This document shows, one piece after another, positions 1 to 6,609 of a DNA stretch of 6,876 nucleotides. Origin of the DNA: Gemmatimonadota bacterium. Its GTDB lineage: Bacteria; Gemmatimonadota; Gemmatimonadetes; Gemmatimonadales; Gemmatimonadaceae. Each line of letters begins with the position of its first letter. The stretch's first letter is position 1. The stretch is from positions 1 through 6,876 of the forward strand of contig JAHFCS010000115.1 in NCBI GenBank assembly GCA_023249395.1, written 5' to 3'. A model generated the notes under the pieces. It did not search any database, was not told where the DNA came from, and saw only the letters and a list, made by a program, of their open reading frames with translations. Both the position numbers and the translations under genes were made by a program.

Positions 1-638
1 CCGCCTTCAGCGCGGCGAATGAGCTCCATGCCGGCCGTGATGTTTCCCCACTGGTCGCTCCCTCCCACCTGAAGCGTCACACCGTCGCGCAGGAAGAGCT
101 CGCGGTAGTCGTATGCCTGAAGCAGCATGTAGGAGAACTCGGTGTACGAAATCCCCGACTCGATTCGCGACTGCACGGACTCCTTGGCGAGCATGTAGTT
201 GATGGTGAAATGCTTGCCGACGTCGCGCATGAAGTCCACCGCCCGAAGCGGGACCAGCCAGTCCGCGTTGTTCCTCATCTGAGCCGCGTTTGCGCCTGAG
301 AAGTCGAGAAAATGCTCGAGCTGTCCGCGCAGCGCGGCCGAGTTGGCTTCGACCGTCTCGAGCGTGCTGAGCTGCCGCTCGGCGGTCTTGCCGCTGGGGT
401 CGCCGATCAATCCCGTCCCGCCGCCGACAACGACGAACGGACGATGCCCGCCGCGCTGCAGATGCATCAAGCCCATCACCGGGATGAGATTTCCGACGTG
501 CATGCTCGAGGCGGTCGGATCGAAGCCGCAATAGACCGAGACCGACTGCTTCGCGAGCGCAGCCGCGAGCCCGTCGGTGTGCTGATGGACGAGCCCACGC
601 CAGCCGAGCTCGTCGAGGACCGCCAGTTGTTGGGGCAT
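1..638 (-). CDS. tyrS: Tyrosyl-tRNA synthetase, N-terminal part (cut by left window edge)
   Basis: This class I aminoacyl-tRNA synthetase attaches tyrosine to tRNA-Tyr in the cytoplasm. The first 212 codons are present, about half of a usual ~400-residue bacterial enzyme; the KMSKS loop and the tRNA-binding C-terminal domain lie outside the window. Visible motifs are YCGFDPTA (36-43), the HIGH-type signature as HVGN (47-50), GLIGDPSG (76-83), the tyrosine-site segment around FSYMLLQAYDY (168-178) and GGSDQWGN (192-199). Tyr170, Gln174, Asp177 and Gln196 match the tyrosine-binding residues of the Bacillus enzyme. The ATG at 638 is the only plausible start: the frame meets a stop at 669-671 with no other ATG/GTG/TTG between. 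No clear Shine-Dalgarno precedes it. The last HIGH residue is Asn instead of His, a variant found in functional TyrRS enzymes. It is transcribed divergently from the PBP gene. The identification is secure. Confidence 0.96.
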   Translation of the reverse strand, partial: MPQQLAVLDELGWRGLVHQHTDGLAAALAKQSVSVYCGFDPTASSMHVGNLIPVMGLMHLQRGGHRPFVVVGGGTGLIGDPSGKTAERQLSTLETVEANSAALRGQLEHFLDFSGANAAQMRNNADWLVPLRAVDFMRDVGKHFTINYMLAKESVQSRIESGISYTEFSYMLLQAYDYRELFLRDGVTLQVGGSDQWGNITAGMELIRRAEG

Positions 639-710
639 GAGGCAAAATAGGGAAGCAGGGAGGCGGTGTCACTGTTTGTAGACAAGGGCGACAGAGAGAA
701 ACACAGCGAC

Positions 711-729
711 CCCCGCACCCAGTGCGGGG
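711..729. other. Perfect 8-bp GC hairpin in the tyrS/PBP intergenic region
   Basis: Arms 711-718 (CCCCGCAC) and 722-729 (GTGCGGGG) are exact reverse complements around a 3-base loop (CCA). The hairpin sits 18 bases before the ATG of the PBP gene and 72 bases before the start of tyrS on the other strand. No T-run follows on either strand, so it does not look like an intrinsic terminator. It could be a structured 5' leader affecting PBP translation or an operator. I see no convincing -35/-10 pair in the surrounding 109 bases. The structure is seen directly; any function is inference. Confidence 0.5.
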
Positions 730-747
730 CGTTACCTTTCAGCCCGG

Positions 748-2979
748 ATGGCCACAAAAAATAATTTCCGGGGCAGGCACCCGCTGGTTATTCGCGGGCT
801 GTTGCTGCTTCTCACCTTCGTTGTTGCGTCATTATTCGGGCTGGCGTTTGGCGCATGGGCGCTCGTCTGCCGCGGTGGTCAGTGCCCGCCGATAGAGGCG
901 CTCAACGATTACACGCCACGGCAGACGTCCAAGCTCTACGCCGTTGACGGGCGCTTCATCGCCGAGCTCGGGAACGAACGCCGCACGCTTGTCAGGCTCG
1001 ACGAGATTCCACAGGTCGTCCAGCAGGCGTTTGTCATTACCGAGGACAAGCGCTTCTACTCCCACGCCGGTGTGGACTGGCAACGCGTTTTCGGTGCCCT
1101 CGCCCGCGACATTCTCGCCCGTGGATGGGACCAGGGCTTCTCGACCATAACGATGCAGCTCGCTCGAAATGTCTTCCCCGAGCGGTTGACACGGGAGAAG
1201 ACACTCGTTCGCAAGCTCCGTGAAGCGAAGGTCGCACGCGCGATCGAAGCAAAGTACGACAAGAAAAAGATCCTCGAGCTCTACCTCAATCAGATCTCGC
1301 TCGGCAACGGCGCGTTCGGTGTCGAGGTGGCGTCGCAGCGGTACTTCGGCAAGTCCGTCCGCGACCTCAACGTCGCCGAGGCGGCGACCCTCGCCGCTCT
1401 TCCGAAGGCGCCCGAGCGGTACAATCCGCGAAAGCATCCCGACCGGGCCGTCCAGCGCCGCAATACCATCATCGAGCTGATGCGCGAGAACGGTGCGATC
1501 AGCGATGCCGACGCGAGTGTCGCCCGCGCCTTTCCGCTCAGACTCGCCAACAAGGAGGAAGCTGGCGACGTCGCTCCGTATTTCGTCGAGTGGATCCGCC
1601 AGCAGCTCGACGAGCAATTCGGGAAGCAGCTCTACGAGCAGGGTCTCAAGGTCTATACGACGCTCGACCTCGACATGCAGTCCGCAGCGGAGCGCGCACT
1701 CGAACGGCAGCTGAGGTTGATCGAGGGTGGCCGTTACGGGCAATACAGCCACGAGAGTTACGAGCACTACGTCGCTCGCAGTCTCGCCGGCACGGAAATG
1801 GGTGAGAACTCACCGTATCTTCAGGGCGCTTTCATCGCCCTCGATCCGCGCAACGGCGCCATCCGCGCGATGGTAGGCGGCCGAGACTTCTACGACTCGA
1901 AGTTCAATCGCGCGACCCAGGCGCTGCGTCAGCCGGGCTCGGCTTTCAAGCCCATCGTCTACGCTGCCGCCGTGCAGAATGGTCGGCCGGCGTCGTACAT
2001 CGTCGACGACTCTCCGCTCGCAGTCGCGCAGAGCAGCGGCAAGGACTGGACGCCGAAGAACTACGACGGAAAATTTCTCGGCCCGATGCCCATGCGGCGC
2101 GGACTTTACGAATCTCGCAACATGATCGCCATCCGCGTCGGAATGGAGCTCGGTGAGCAGACGGTCATCAACGAAGCCCGCAACTTCGGAATCACGACAC
2201 CGATTCCTCCTTTCCCCTCGATCCACATCGGCGCCGCCGACGTGTATCCCATCGAGCTGGTCTCCGCGTACTCGGCCTTCGCGAATCAAGGGATCCGCCC
2301 AACGCCGAGCGCGATTCTGCGGGTTGAGAACACGCGGCAGGAAGTCCTGTGGCAGCAGACACCCGCGCGGAGCCAGGTGCTTTCGCCGGAAGAAGCGTGG
2401 CTGATGGTGGACATGATGAAGGACGTGATCCGCCGCGGAACCGCGGCCGGCGGCGTCTGGGGCGCCGGCTTCCATCTTCCGGCGGGAGGCAAGACGGGAA
2501 CCACCAACGACGGCACGAACGTCTGGTTCATCGGCTACACCGCTGACCTTGTGGCCGGTGTGTGGATGGGATTGGACCGGCCTCAGAAAATCATGGCCGA
2601 CGCGCAGGGGGGACGTCTCGCCGCTCCGGCGTGGACGCAGTTCATGTCCGAGGTCTATCGGCGCAAGCCGACACCTCCCGACTGGCCACGGCCACCTTCC
2701 ATCATCACGCGGGACATAGACGTCAGCACAGGAATGCTGCAGACGCCGTACTGCCCGCGAGATCTCATCCGGACGGAGTTCTACATCCCCGGCACCGAAC
2801 CGATGGTGGAGTGCAACAAGCATTTCGGATACGGCTCTCCCGGGTACCTCGACACGCTCGGCCGCGCGCCGGACACCCTCTCGCCCACGATTTTCGACAC
2901 GTCGTCGCGCATCCGTCCGCGACCGCCTGCGACGAAGCGCGACATCATTCGGCTTGACAGTCTCGCCCCGACGTCGTGA
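748..2979 (+). CDS. Class A penicillin-binding protein, PBP1A family (transglycosylase/transpeptidase)
   Basis: This bifunctional peptidoglycan synthase (743 aa) polymerises lipid II into glycan strands and cross-links the stem peptides on the outer face of the inner membrane. A short cytoplasmic N-terminus is followed by one membrane anchor (about 13-40). The GT51 domain (about 60-245) has EDKRFYSH with catalytic Glu99, GFSTITMQ (130-137), the RKLREAK stretch (155-161) and KKKILELYLN with the second Glu177. The transpeptidase domain (about 355-635) carries SAFK (Ser398 nucleophile, Lys401), SRN (456-458) and KTGTT (582-586), so both active sites look intact. The length suits a compact PBP1A; E. 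coli PBP1a is about 850 aa with an inserted domain. The tail after 640 has Cys669 and Cys689, which could form a periplasmic disulfide, and ends in a basic Pro/Arg stretch. The ATG at 748 is the only start in the frame after a stop at 679-681; the Shine-Dalgarno is weak. It is likely first gene of the plus-strand run. It is equivalent in role to mrcA/ponA. Confidence 0.95.
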   Translation: MATKNNFRGRHPLVIRGLLLLLTFVVASLFGLAFGAWALVCRGGQCPPIEALNDYTPRQTSKLYAVDGRFIAELGNERRTLVRLDEIPQVVQQAFVITEDKRFYSHAGVDWQRVFGALARDILARGWDQGFSTITMQLARNVFPERLTREKTLVRKLREAKVARAIEAKYDKKKILELYLNQISLGNGAFGVEVASQRYFGKSVRDLNVAEAATLAALPKAPERYNPRKHPDRAVQRRNTIIELMRENGAISDADASVARAFPLRLANKEEAGDVAPYFVEWIRQQLDEQFGKQLYEQGLKVYTTLDLDMQSAAERALERQLRLIEGGRYGQYSHESYEHYVARSLAGTEMGENSPYLQGAFIALDPRNGAIRAMVGGRDFYDSKFNRATQALRQPGSAFKPIVYAAAVQNGRPASYIVDDSPLAVAQSSGKDWTPKNYDGKFLGPMPMRRGLYESRNMIAIRVGMELGEQTVINEARNFGITTPIPPFPSIHIGAADVYPIELVSAYSAFANQGIRPTPSAILRVENTRQEVLWQQTPARSQVLSPEEAWLMVDMMKDVIRRGTAAGGVWGAGFHLPAGGKTGTTNDGTNVWFIGYTADLVAGVWMGLDRPQKIMADAQGGRLAAPAWTQFMSEVYRRKPTPPDWPRPPSIITRDIDVSTGMLQTPYCPRDLIRTEFYIPGTEPMVECNKHFGYGSPGYLDTLGRAPDTLSPTIFDTSSRIRPRPPATKRDIIRLDSLAPTS

Positions 2980-4349
2980 TGAAGCGCTACCATGCCCGCT
3001 GGGTCGTGCCGGTTACGAGCCCTCCAATTGAGAATGGCTGCGTCGTCGAGGACGGCGGTGTGATTCAATACGTCGGACCGCTCGACGGCGCGCCCGCGGG
3101 TGAGGATCATGACCTCGGTGAAAGCGTGTTGCTGCCGGGGATCATCAACACGCACACGCACCTCGAGCTCACCGCAATGCGCGGGTTTCTCGAGGATCTC
3201 TGCTTCAACGACTGGATCGACAAGCTGCGAAGCAGCCGCAAGGAAGCACTCACCGAGGAGATGCTGCTCGATTCCGCGCGATACGGCATTGTCGAAGGTC
3301 TGCATGCGGGGATCACGACCTACGCCGACACCTGTTCAACGGGCCTGGTGATGGACGCGATGATCGAGATGGGTGTCCGCGGCATCATGTTTCAGGAGAC
3401 ATTCGGATCCGCGCCCGAGCAATGCGACAGCGCGATGGAAATGCTTCGCAGCGCGGTCGCTGTACTGTTGGAGAAGGAAACCGACCTCGTTCGAATCGGT
3501 ATCTCTCCGCATGCGCCGTATACGATCAGCGATGATCTCTACTCCGCTGCCGCGCGCTTCGCGCAAGAATCGGGATTGCGGATGGGGCTCCACATCGCCG
3601 AAAGCGAGGCCGAGGCGGAGATCGTCTGCATGGCGACCGGACCGTTTGCCACCGAATGGCGGGTGCGGGGCCTCATTCTCGAGCGGCGCGCGCGGTCTCC
3701 GATTGCGCTGCTCGAAAAGACCGGTTGCCTCGAGACAGCGCCACTTCTGATTCACTGCGTACACCTCGATGCTGAAGACATTTCAGCGATCGCCCGAAAT
3801 CGATGCGCGGTGGCGCACTGTCCGGCATCCAACGCGAAGTTCGGACACGGCATTTCACCGGTTGCCGATCTTATTGCTGCGGGAGTGACGGTTGGACTCG
3901 GCTCCGACTCCGTCGCCAGCAACAACCGAATGGACATCCTCGAGGAAGCGCGACTGGCGGCGCTTTTCCAGCGCGCGATAAAGAAGAGCGAGGGGGCTTT
4001 TAGCGCGATGCAGGCCGTCGAGCTGGCAACTATTGGCGGCGCCCGGGCGCTCCGAATCGACGACCGTGTCGGCTCGCTCGAGGTGGGCAAGGACGCCGAT
4101 CTGGCCGCCTTCTCACTTTCGTCGGCGCGTGTCACACCCGTCGGCGACGTCATTGCCGCAATTCTCTTCGCGGTCGCCGGAACTCCGGCGCACTTTGTGG
4201 CAGTGAAGGGACGCCCGCTTCTCGCCGACCGCGAGCCACTGTCGGTCGATCCCGCGCTCCGTGCCCGGGTGGCCGCGGCGGCGGATTCACTGGCCGCGTG
4301 GGACCGTGCCGCGACATGGGTTTCAGCCACCGTGGGTAGCGCCTCCTAG
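2979..4349 (+). CDS. Metal-dependent amidohydrolase, MtaD/TRZ group (possible aminofutalosine deaminase)
   Basis: This cytoplasmic TIM-barrel hydrolase (456 aa) probably deaminates a nucleoside-like or heterocyclic substrate. The metal set matches the adenosine-type deaminases typified by Thermotoga TM0936: His59 and His61 (NTHTHLE), His205 with catalytic Glu208 (LHIAE), His259 (HCVHLD) and Asp310 (GSDS). SPHAPYTIS (176-184), AHCPASN (279-285) and the closing VGSLEVGKDADLA (364-376) are typical of the group. HTHLEL in place of MtaD's usual HTHAAM, and GSDSVASN rather than GTDGAASN, recall aminofutalosine deaminase (MqnX) of the futalosine menaquinone route, but no other mqn gene is here, so substrate is unsettled; S-adenosylhomocysteine or methylthioadenosine deaminase remains possible. 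The ATG at 2979 overlaps the PBP stop by one base (TGATG), suggesting translational coupling; a GTG at 2976 would add one residue. The family call is secure, the substrate is not. Confidence 0.9.
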   Translation: MKRYHARWVVPVTSPPIENGCVVEDGGVIQYVGPLDGAPAGEDHDLGESVLLPGIINTHTHLELTAMRGFLEDLCFNDWIDKLRSSRKEALTEEMLLDSARYGIVEGLHAGITTYADTCSTGLVMDAMIEMGVRGIMFQETFGSAPEQCDSAMEMLRSAVAVLLEKETDLVRIGISPHAPYTISDDLYSAAARFAQESGLRMGLHIAESEAEAEIVCMATGPFATEWRVRGLILERRARSPIALLEKTGCLETAPLLIHCVHLDAEDISAIARNRCAVAHCPASNAKFGHGISPVADLIAAGVTVGLGSDSVASNNRMDILEEARLAALFQRAIKKSEGAFSAMQAVELATIGGARALRIDDRVGSLEVGKDADLAAFSLSSARVTPVGDVIAAILFAVAGTPAHFVAVKGRPLLADREPLSVDPALRARVAAAADSLAAWDRAATWVSATVGSAS

Positions 4350-4391
4350 CGACTCGTCGGTAGCTTTGGGTCTCACGGCAAAGTGGATTTA

Positions 4392-5342
4392 ATGATGGCC
4401 CGAATAGAGAACAAGCACCGCATCTGGCGCGACGGACAGTTCGTGAAGTGGGAGGATGCCACGGTTCATGTGATGAGCCATGTCGTCCACTACGGGTCGA
4501 GTGTGTTCGAGGGAATCCGCTGTTACGCCACGCCTTCGGGACCGGCGATCTTCCGCCTCGGCGATCACATGCGCCGCTTTGCCGATTCGTGCCGGATTTA
4601 CCGGATGCCTCTGACTCACTCGCACGAGACTCTCGTGCAGGGCTGCATTGACACCGTGGCGGAGAACGGGCTGCCTCATTGCTATCTGCGACCGGTCGCT
4701 CTCAGGGCCGGCCAGCAGATGGGCGTCTTCCCTGGCGAAGTCCCGCTCGAGGTGTTCATCGTTCCGTGGAAATGGGGCGCCTACCTCGGCCAGGCGGGAC
4801 TCACTGAAGGCGTTGACGTCTGCGTCTCGAGCTGGCGGCGGCCGGCTCCCGATACATTTCCCGCGTTGGCCAAGGCGGGCGGCAACTATTTGAATTCGCA
4901 GCTCTCGCTGATGGAAGCCAGAATCGACGGCTACGCCGAGGGCATCATGCTCGACTCCTTCGGCTTCGTTTCCGAGGGCAGCGGCGAGAACATGTTCCTC
5001 GTGCGCGACGGAAAGCTCTTAACGTCCACCATTGGCTCGGGAATTCTCAACGGCATCACCCGCGACTCAGTTCTTACGCTTGGCCGTGACCTGGGGCTGG
5101 AGGTTGTCGAGCAGACCATTCCGCGCGAGATGCTCTACCTGGCGGACGAGCTTTTCTTCAGCGGGACCGCGGTCGAGATCACTCCCATCCGTTCGGTTGA
5201 CCGCATTCCAGTCGGAAGCGGCAGGCCCGGTCCGGTGACGCTGGCGATCCAGAAGGAGTACATGGGGATAGCCAAAGGCGCGATTCCCGATCGCTACGGC
5301 TGGCTGACGCACGTACCGAGTGAGGTTGCAGCGGGTATTTAA
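4392..5342 (+). CDS. ilvE: Branched-chain amino acid aminotransferase
   Basis: This PLP-dependent fold-type IV aminotransferase catalyses the last step of leucine, isoleucine and valine synthesis (2-oxo acid plus glutamate) and the first step of their breakdown. The 316-residue product matches E. coli IlvE (309 aa) nearly end to end. Landmarks are WEDATVHVMSHVVHYGSSVFEGIR (given here as residues 20-43; key HYG 33-35 and FEGIR 39-43), YLRP (98-101), WGAYLG (128-133), KAGGNYL with the PLP Schiff-base Lys161, SEGSGEN (194-200) and GTAVEITP (258-265) in the cofactor phosphate and substrate region. ATG codons at 4392 and 4395 are both plausible starts, and a GTG at 4383 would add three residues; the Shine-Dalgarno is weak in each case. 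It lies 42 bases after the amidohydrolase and 53 before the HNH gene, with no other ilv/leu genes in view. It could in principle favour D-amino acids or aromatic substrates, but the IlvE-specific motifs argue against that. Confidence 0.95.
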   Translation: MMARIENKHRIWRDGQFVKWEDATVHVMSHVVHYGSSVFEGIRCYATPSGPAIFRLGDHMRRFADSCRIYRMPLTHSHETLVQGCIDTVAENGLPHCYLRPVALRAGQQMGVFPGEVPLEVFIVPWKWGAYLGQAGLTEGVDVCVSSWRRPAPDTFPALAKAGGNYLNSQLSLMEARIDGYAEGIMLDSFGFVSEGSGENMFLVRDGKLLTSTIGSGILNGITRDSVLTLGRDLGLEVVEQTIPREMLYLADELFFSGTAVEITPIRSVDRIPVGSGRPGPVTLAIQKEYMGIAKGAIPDRYGWLTHVPSEVAAGI

Positions 5343-5357
5343 TCCGTACCCGTTGTA
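5327..5357 (+). other. Stem-loop across the ilvE stop codon
   Basis: Bases 5327-5337 can pair with 5347-5357 in RNA: a perfect 6-bp core (CGGGTA with TACCCG) extended by five pairs, two of them G-U, around a 9-base loop that contains the TAA. No T-tract follows, so it is not a standard intrinsic terminator. Possible roles are transcript attenuation, 3'-end protection or processing between ilvE and the HNH gene. The pairing is visible; the function is inference. Confidence 0.35.
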
Positions 5358-5361
5358 TATT
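5356..5361 (+). promoter_or_regulatory. Possible -10 element upstream of the HNH gene
   Basis: TATATT at 5356-5361 stands out as an AT-rich hexamer in GC-rich sequence, 34 bases before the TTG start of the HNH gene. No -35 hexamer is found at 16-18 bases upstream; the nearest TTGCAG (5326-5331) is 24 bases away. It may give the HNH gene its own weak promoter, but this is a motif match only. Confidence 0.25.
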
Positions 5362-5385
5362 CCGCCTTCGAAACCCGAGGCGACT

Positions 5386-5391
5386 GGAGGA
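5386..5391 (+). promoter_or_regulatory. Strong Shine-Dalgarno that fixes the TTG start of the HNH gene
   Basis: GGAGGA at 5386-5391 is followed after four bases by TTG (5396). It is the best ribosome binding site in the window. The reading frame from this TTG begins with the conserved N-terminus of the HNH family, whereas the nearby GTG at 5392 is in another frame. Confidence 0.75.
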
Positions 5392-5395
5392 GTGC

Positions 5396-6001
5396 TTGAT
5401 CGTAGGTTGTCTGGCACTAAATGCATCGTTCGAGCCCCTGACGATGGTGCCCATGCGGCGCGCCCTGAGGCTCGTGATCGACGGCAAGGCCGAGATAGTG
5501 GAGGCCGACCCTGGGCGTGTAGTACGCTCTGAGCGGCTCACCCTTCCGCGACCGGCGGTGATCCGCCTGACGCGGTTCATCCACGTCCCGCGCCGGTTCC
5601 GCCGCCAGGTGACGAACACCTTTCTATTTGCGCGCGATCGCTACCGCTGCCAGTACTGCGGGCGGATGCAGATCGAGCTCAAGCCGCGCGAATCGCTCAC
5701 CCGCGATCACCTGATCCCGCTGTCGCGGGGTGGAACCAACGAGTGGACGAACGTCGTCACCGCGTGCAGCCCGTGCAACACTCGTAAGGCCAACGCCCTG
5801 CCGATCGAGGTCGGGATGCATCCAATGCACGCGCCGGTCGAGCCGCATTTCGTGCACCTGAGCTGGGCGGTGCGGCGGCTGACTCCGACTCAAGCGCGCT
5901 ACATCAAGCTGTTCTACGGCGAGGAGACGCTACACCACCTCGAGGATCTCGAGCACAGGCATCCGGCTCACGGCCGGAACGTCCCCGAGCGCGCTTCGTA
6001 G
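5396..6001 (+). CDS. Small stand-alone HNH endonuclease-like protein
   Basis: This 201-residue protein has the architecture of a widespread but poorly characterised bacterial HNH family. The N-terminal region (1-60) has the family's LNASFEPL (8-15), MRRALRLVIDGKAEIVE (20-36) and LPRPAVIRL (50-58) blocks. The HNH beta-beta-alpha-metal core follows: CQYC (85-88), DHLIPLSRGG with Asp104/His105 (104-113), EWTNV with Asn119 (116-120) and CSPCN with Cys124/Cys127 (124-128). The four cysteines should bind a structural zinc, while Asp104, His105 and Asn119 form the catalytic metal site. Core residues are intact, so DNA cleavage or nicking is plausible, but the target and cellular role are unknown. 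The TTG start is supported by the strong Shine-Dalgarno and by family alignment. No methylase, intein or intron accompanies it, so it is not obviously a restriction or homing enzyme. It ends 37 bases before a strong terminator and overlaps the opposing gene by 34 bases. Confidence 0.9.
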   Translation: MIVGCLALNASFEPLTMVPMRRALRLVIDGKAEIVEADPGRVVRSERLTLPRPAVIRLTRFIHVPRRFRRQVTNTFLFARDRYRCQYCGRMQIELKPRESLTRDHLIPLSRGGTNEWTNVVTACSPCNTRKANALPIEVGMHPMHAPVEPHFVHLSWAVRRLTPTQARYIKLFYGEETLHHLEDLEHRHPAHGRNVPERAS

Positions 6002-6606
6002 CGTCGCTTTTCTCCGCCGAGCAGCCGCACCATCAGAGTCCGGACACCGCGTGATACCGCGGTGCCCGGATTTTTCTTTCCACGGACGGCCGGCTTGAGC
6101 TCTCCCCTCAGCCATTGCTCGAGCTCGTCCAGCTCGGTCAGTGAAAGAGTCTCGATGTCGAGAACGAGGTTGTAGTAGCTCCGCTGGCCGCGCTTGGCGG
6201 TCGAGATTGGCGCGCGAAAGGGCGCGTCCACCATCTGTTCGGCATCGCTGAGACTTTCATAGCTGCCGAGCTCCACTGCGCGATTCGCGACGGCGCGAAA
6301 GACGTGGTACCGCTTGCCGAGCGCATCGTACTTCACCACGACGTCCCATTCGCCCGTCGCCTTGATGTCGTCGAACCAGCCGCCGGTCGCCCAGCGCTCC
6401 ATTCGATAATGCAGCCGCGCAGGGAATCCATTCACGAGCAGATTCCTCATCGCGCCATCGGACAGTAGCGACTGCGAGCGAACCGATGGAGACTCGATTG
6501 CCAGCTCGCTCTGGTCAGGCAGGGTAATCTGGACTTGCGGCTTCTGCGCTCCGGCCTGAAAAGCGATGAGCACCACAGCCGCGGCGGCCCGAAGACTTAC
6601 GCTCAC
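5968..6606 (-). CDS. Secreted DUF4390-like protein of unknown function
   Basis: The 212-residue product begins with a Sec-type signal peptide: one Arg, a hydrophobic core (7-16) and a likely cleavage after AGA (18-20). The mature part resembles DUF4390 proteins: an N-terminal beta strand (QVQITL, 24-29), a block NGFPARLHYRMERW (59-72), GEWDVVVKYDALGKRYHV (85-102), a 'SYESLSDAEQMV' helix start (115-126) and a YYNLVLDIETL strand (144-154) before a short acidic helix. The match is from memory of the family pattern and is moderate. The tail (171-212) is basic and encoded over a plus-strand terminator. The start is GTG at 6606, 3 bases after the stop of the upstream beta-barrel gene, with no clear Shine-Dalgarno, so coupled translation is likely. 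In Proteobacteria DUF4390 genes tend to sit near ntrYX; here the partner is an outer-membrane protein. An extracytoplasmic envelope role is an inference. Confidence 0.82.
   Translation of the reverse strand: MSVSLRAAAAVVLIAFQAGAQKPQVQITLPDQSELAIESPSVRSQSLLSDGAMRNLLVNGFPARLHYRMERWATGGWFDDIKATGEWDVVVKYDALGKRYHVFRAVANRAVELGSYESLSDAEQMVDAPFRAPISTAKRGQRSYYNLVLDIETLSLTELDELEQWLRGELKPAVRGKKNPGTAVSRGVRTLMVRLLGGEKRRYEARSGTFRP
6039..6075 (+). terminator. Strong intrinsic terminator for the plus-strand gene run
   Basis: Arms 6039-6051 and 6058-6070 pair as 5 bp (TCCGG/CCGGA), one A-C mismatch, then 7 bp (CACCGCG/CGCGGTG) around a 6-base loop, directly followed by TTTTTCTTT (6071-6079). It starts 37 bases after the HNH stop codon. 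It is one-directional: on the minus strand the hairpin is preceded by A residues and followed by no T-run. It lies wholly within codons about 178-190 of the opposing DUF4390-like gene. Confidence 0.88.
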
Positions 6607-6609
6607 TTC

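Noticed and set aside
7..672. A 221-codon open frame on the minus strand over the tyrS region
   Set aside because: It is frame-shifted relative to the real tyrS frame, which carries all the expected synthetase motifs; the shadow product is low-complexity Arg/Ala-rich.
832..2823. Two long open frames on the minus strand (832-1767 and 1810-2823) opposite the PBP gene
   Set aside because: They are antisense shadows of a clearly conserved PBP1A coding frame in GC-rich DNA; their translations are Arg/Leu/Asp-rich and show no recognisable domain.
3752..4330. A 192-codon minus-strand frame opposite the amidohydrolase
   Set aside because: It is a Ser/Ala-rich shadow of the conserved amidohydrolase frame and has no ribosome binding site or family features.
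2085..5461. The same 15-base word TGCCCATGCGGCGCG in the PBP gene (near 2087) and the HNH gene (near 5447)
   Set aside because: Both copies encode Pro-Met-Arg-Arg with favoured GC-rich codons; two short occurrences give no sign of a repeat family.
5939..5953. CTCGAG-GAT-CTCGAG inverted repeat just beyond the DUF4390-like stop, considered as its terminator
   Set aside because: No T-run follows on the minus strand, and the repeat is explained by the repeated Leu-Glu codons of the HNH protein (residues 182-186).
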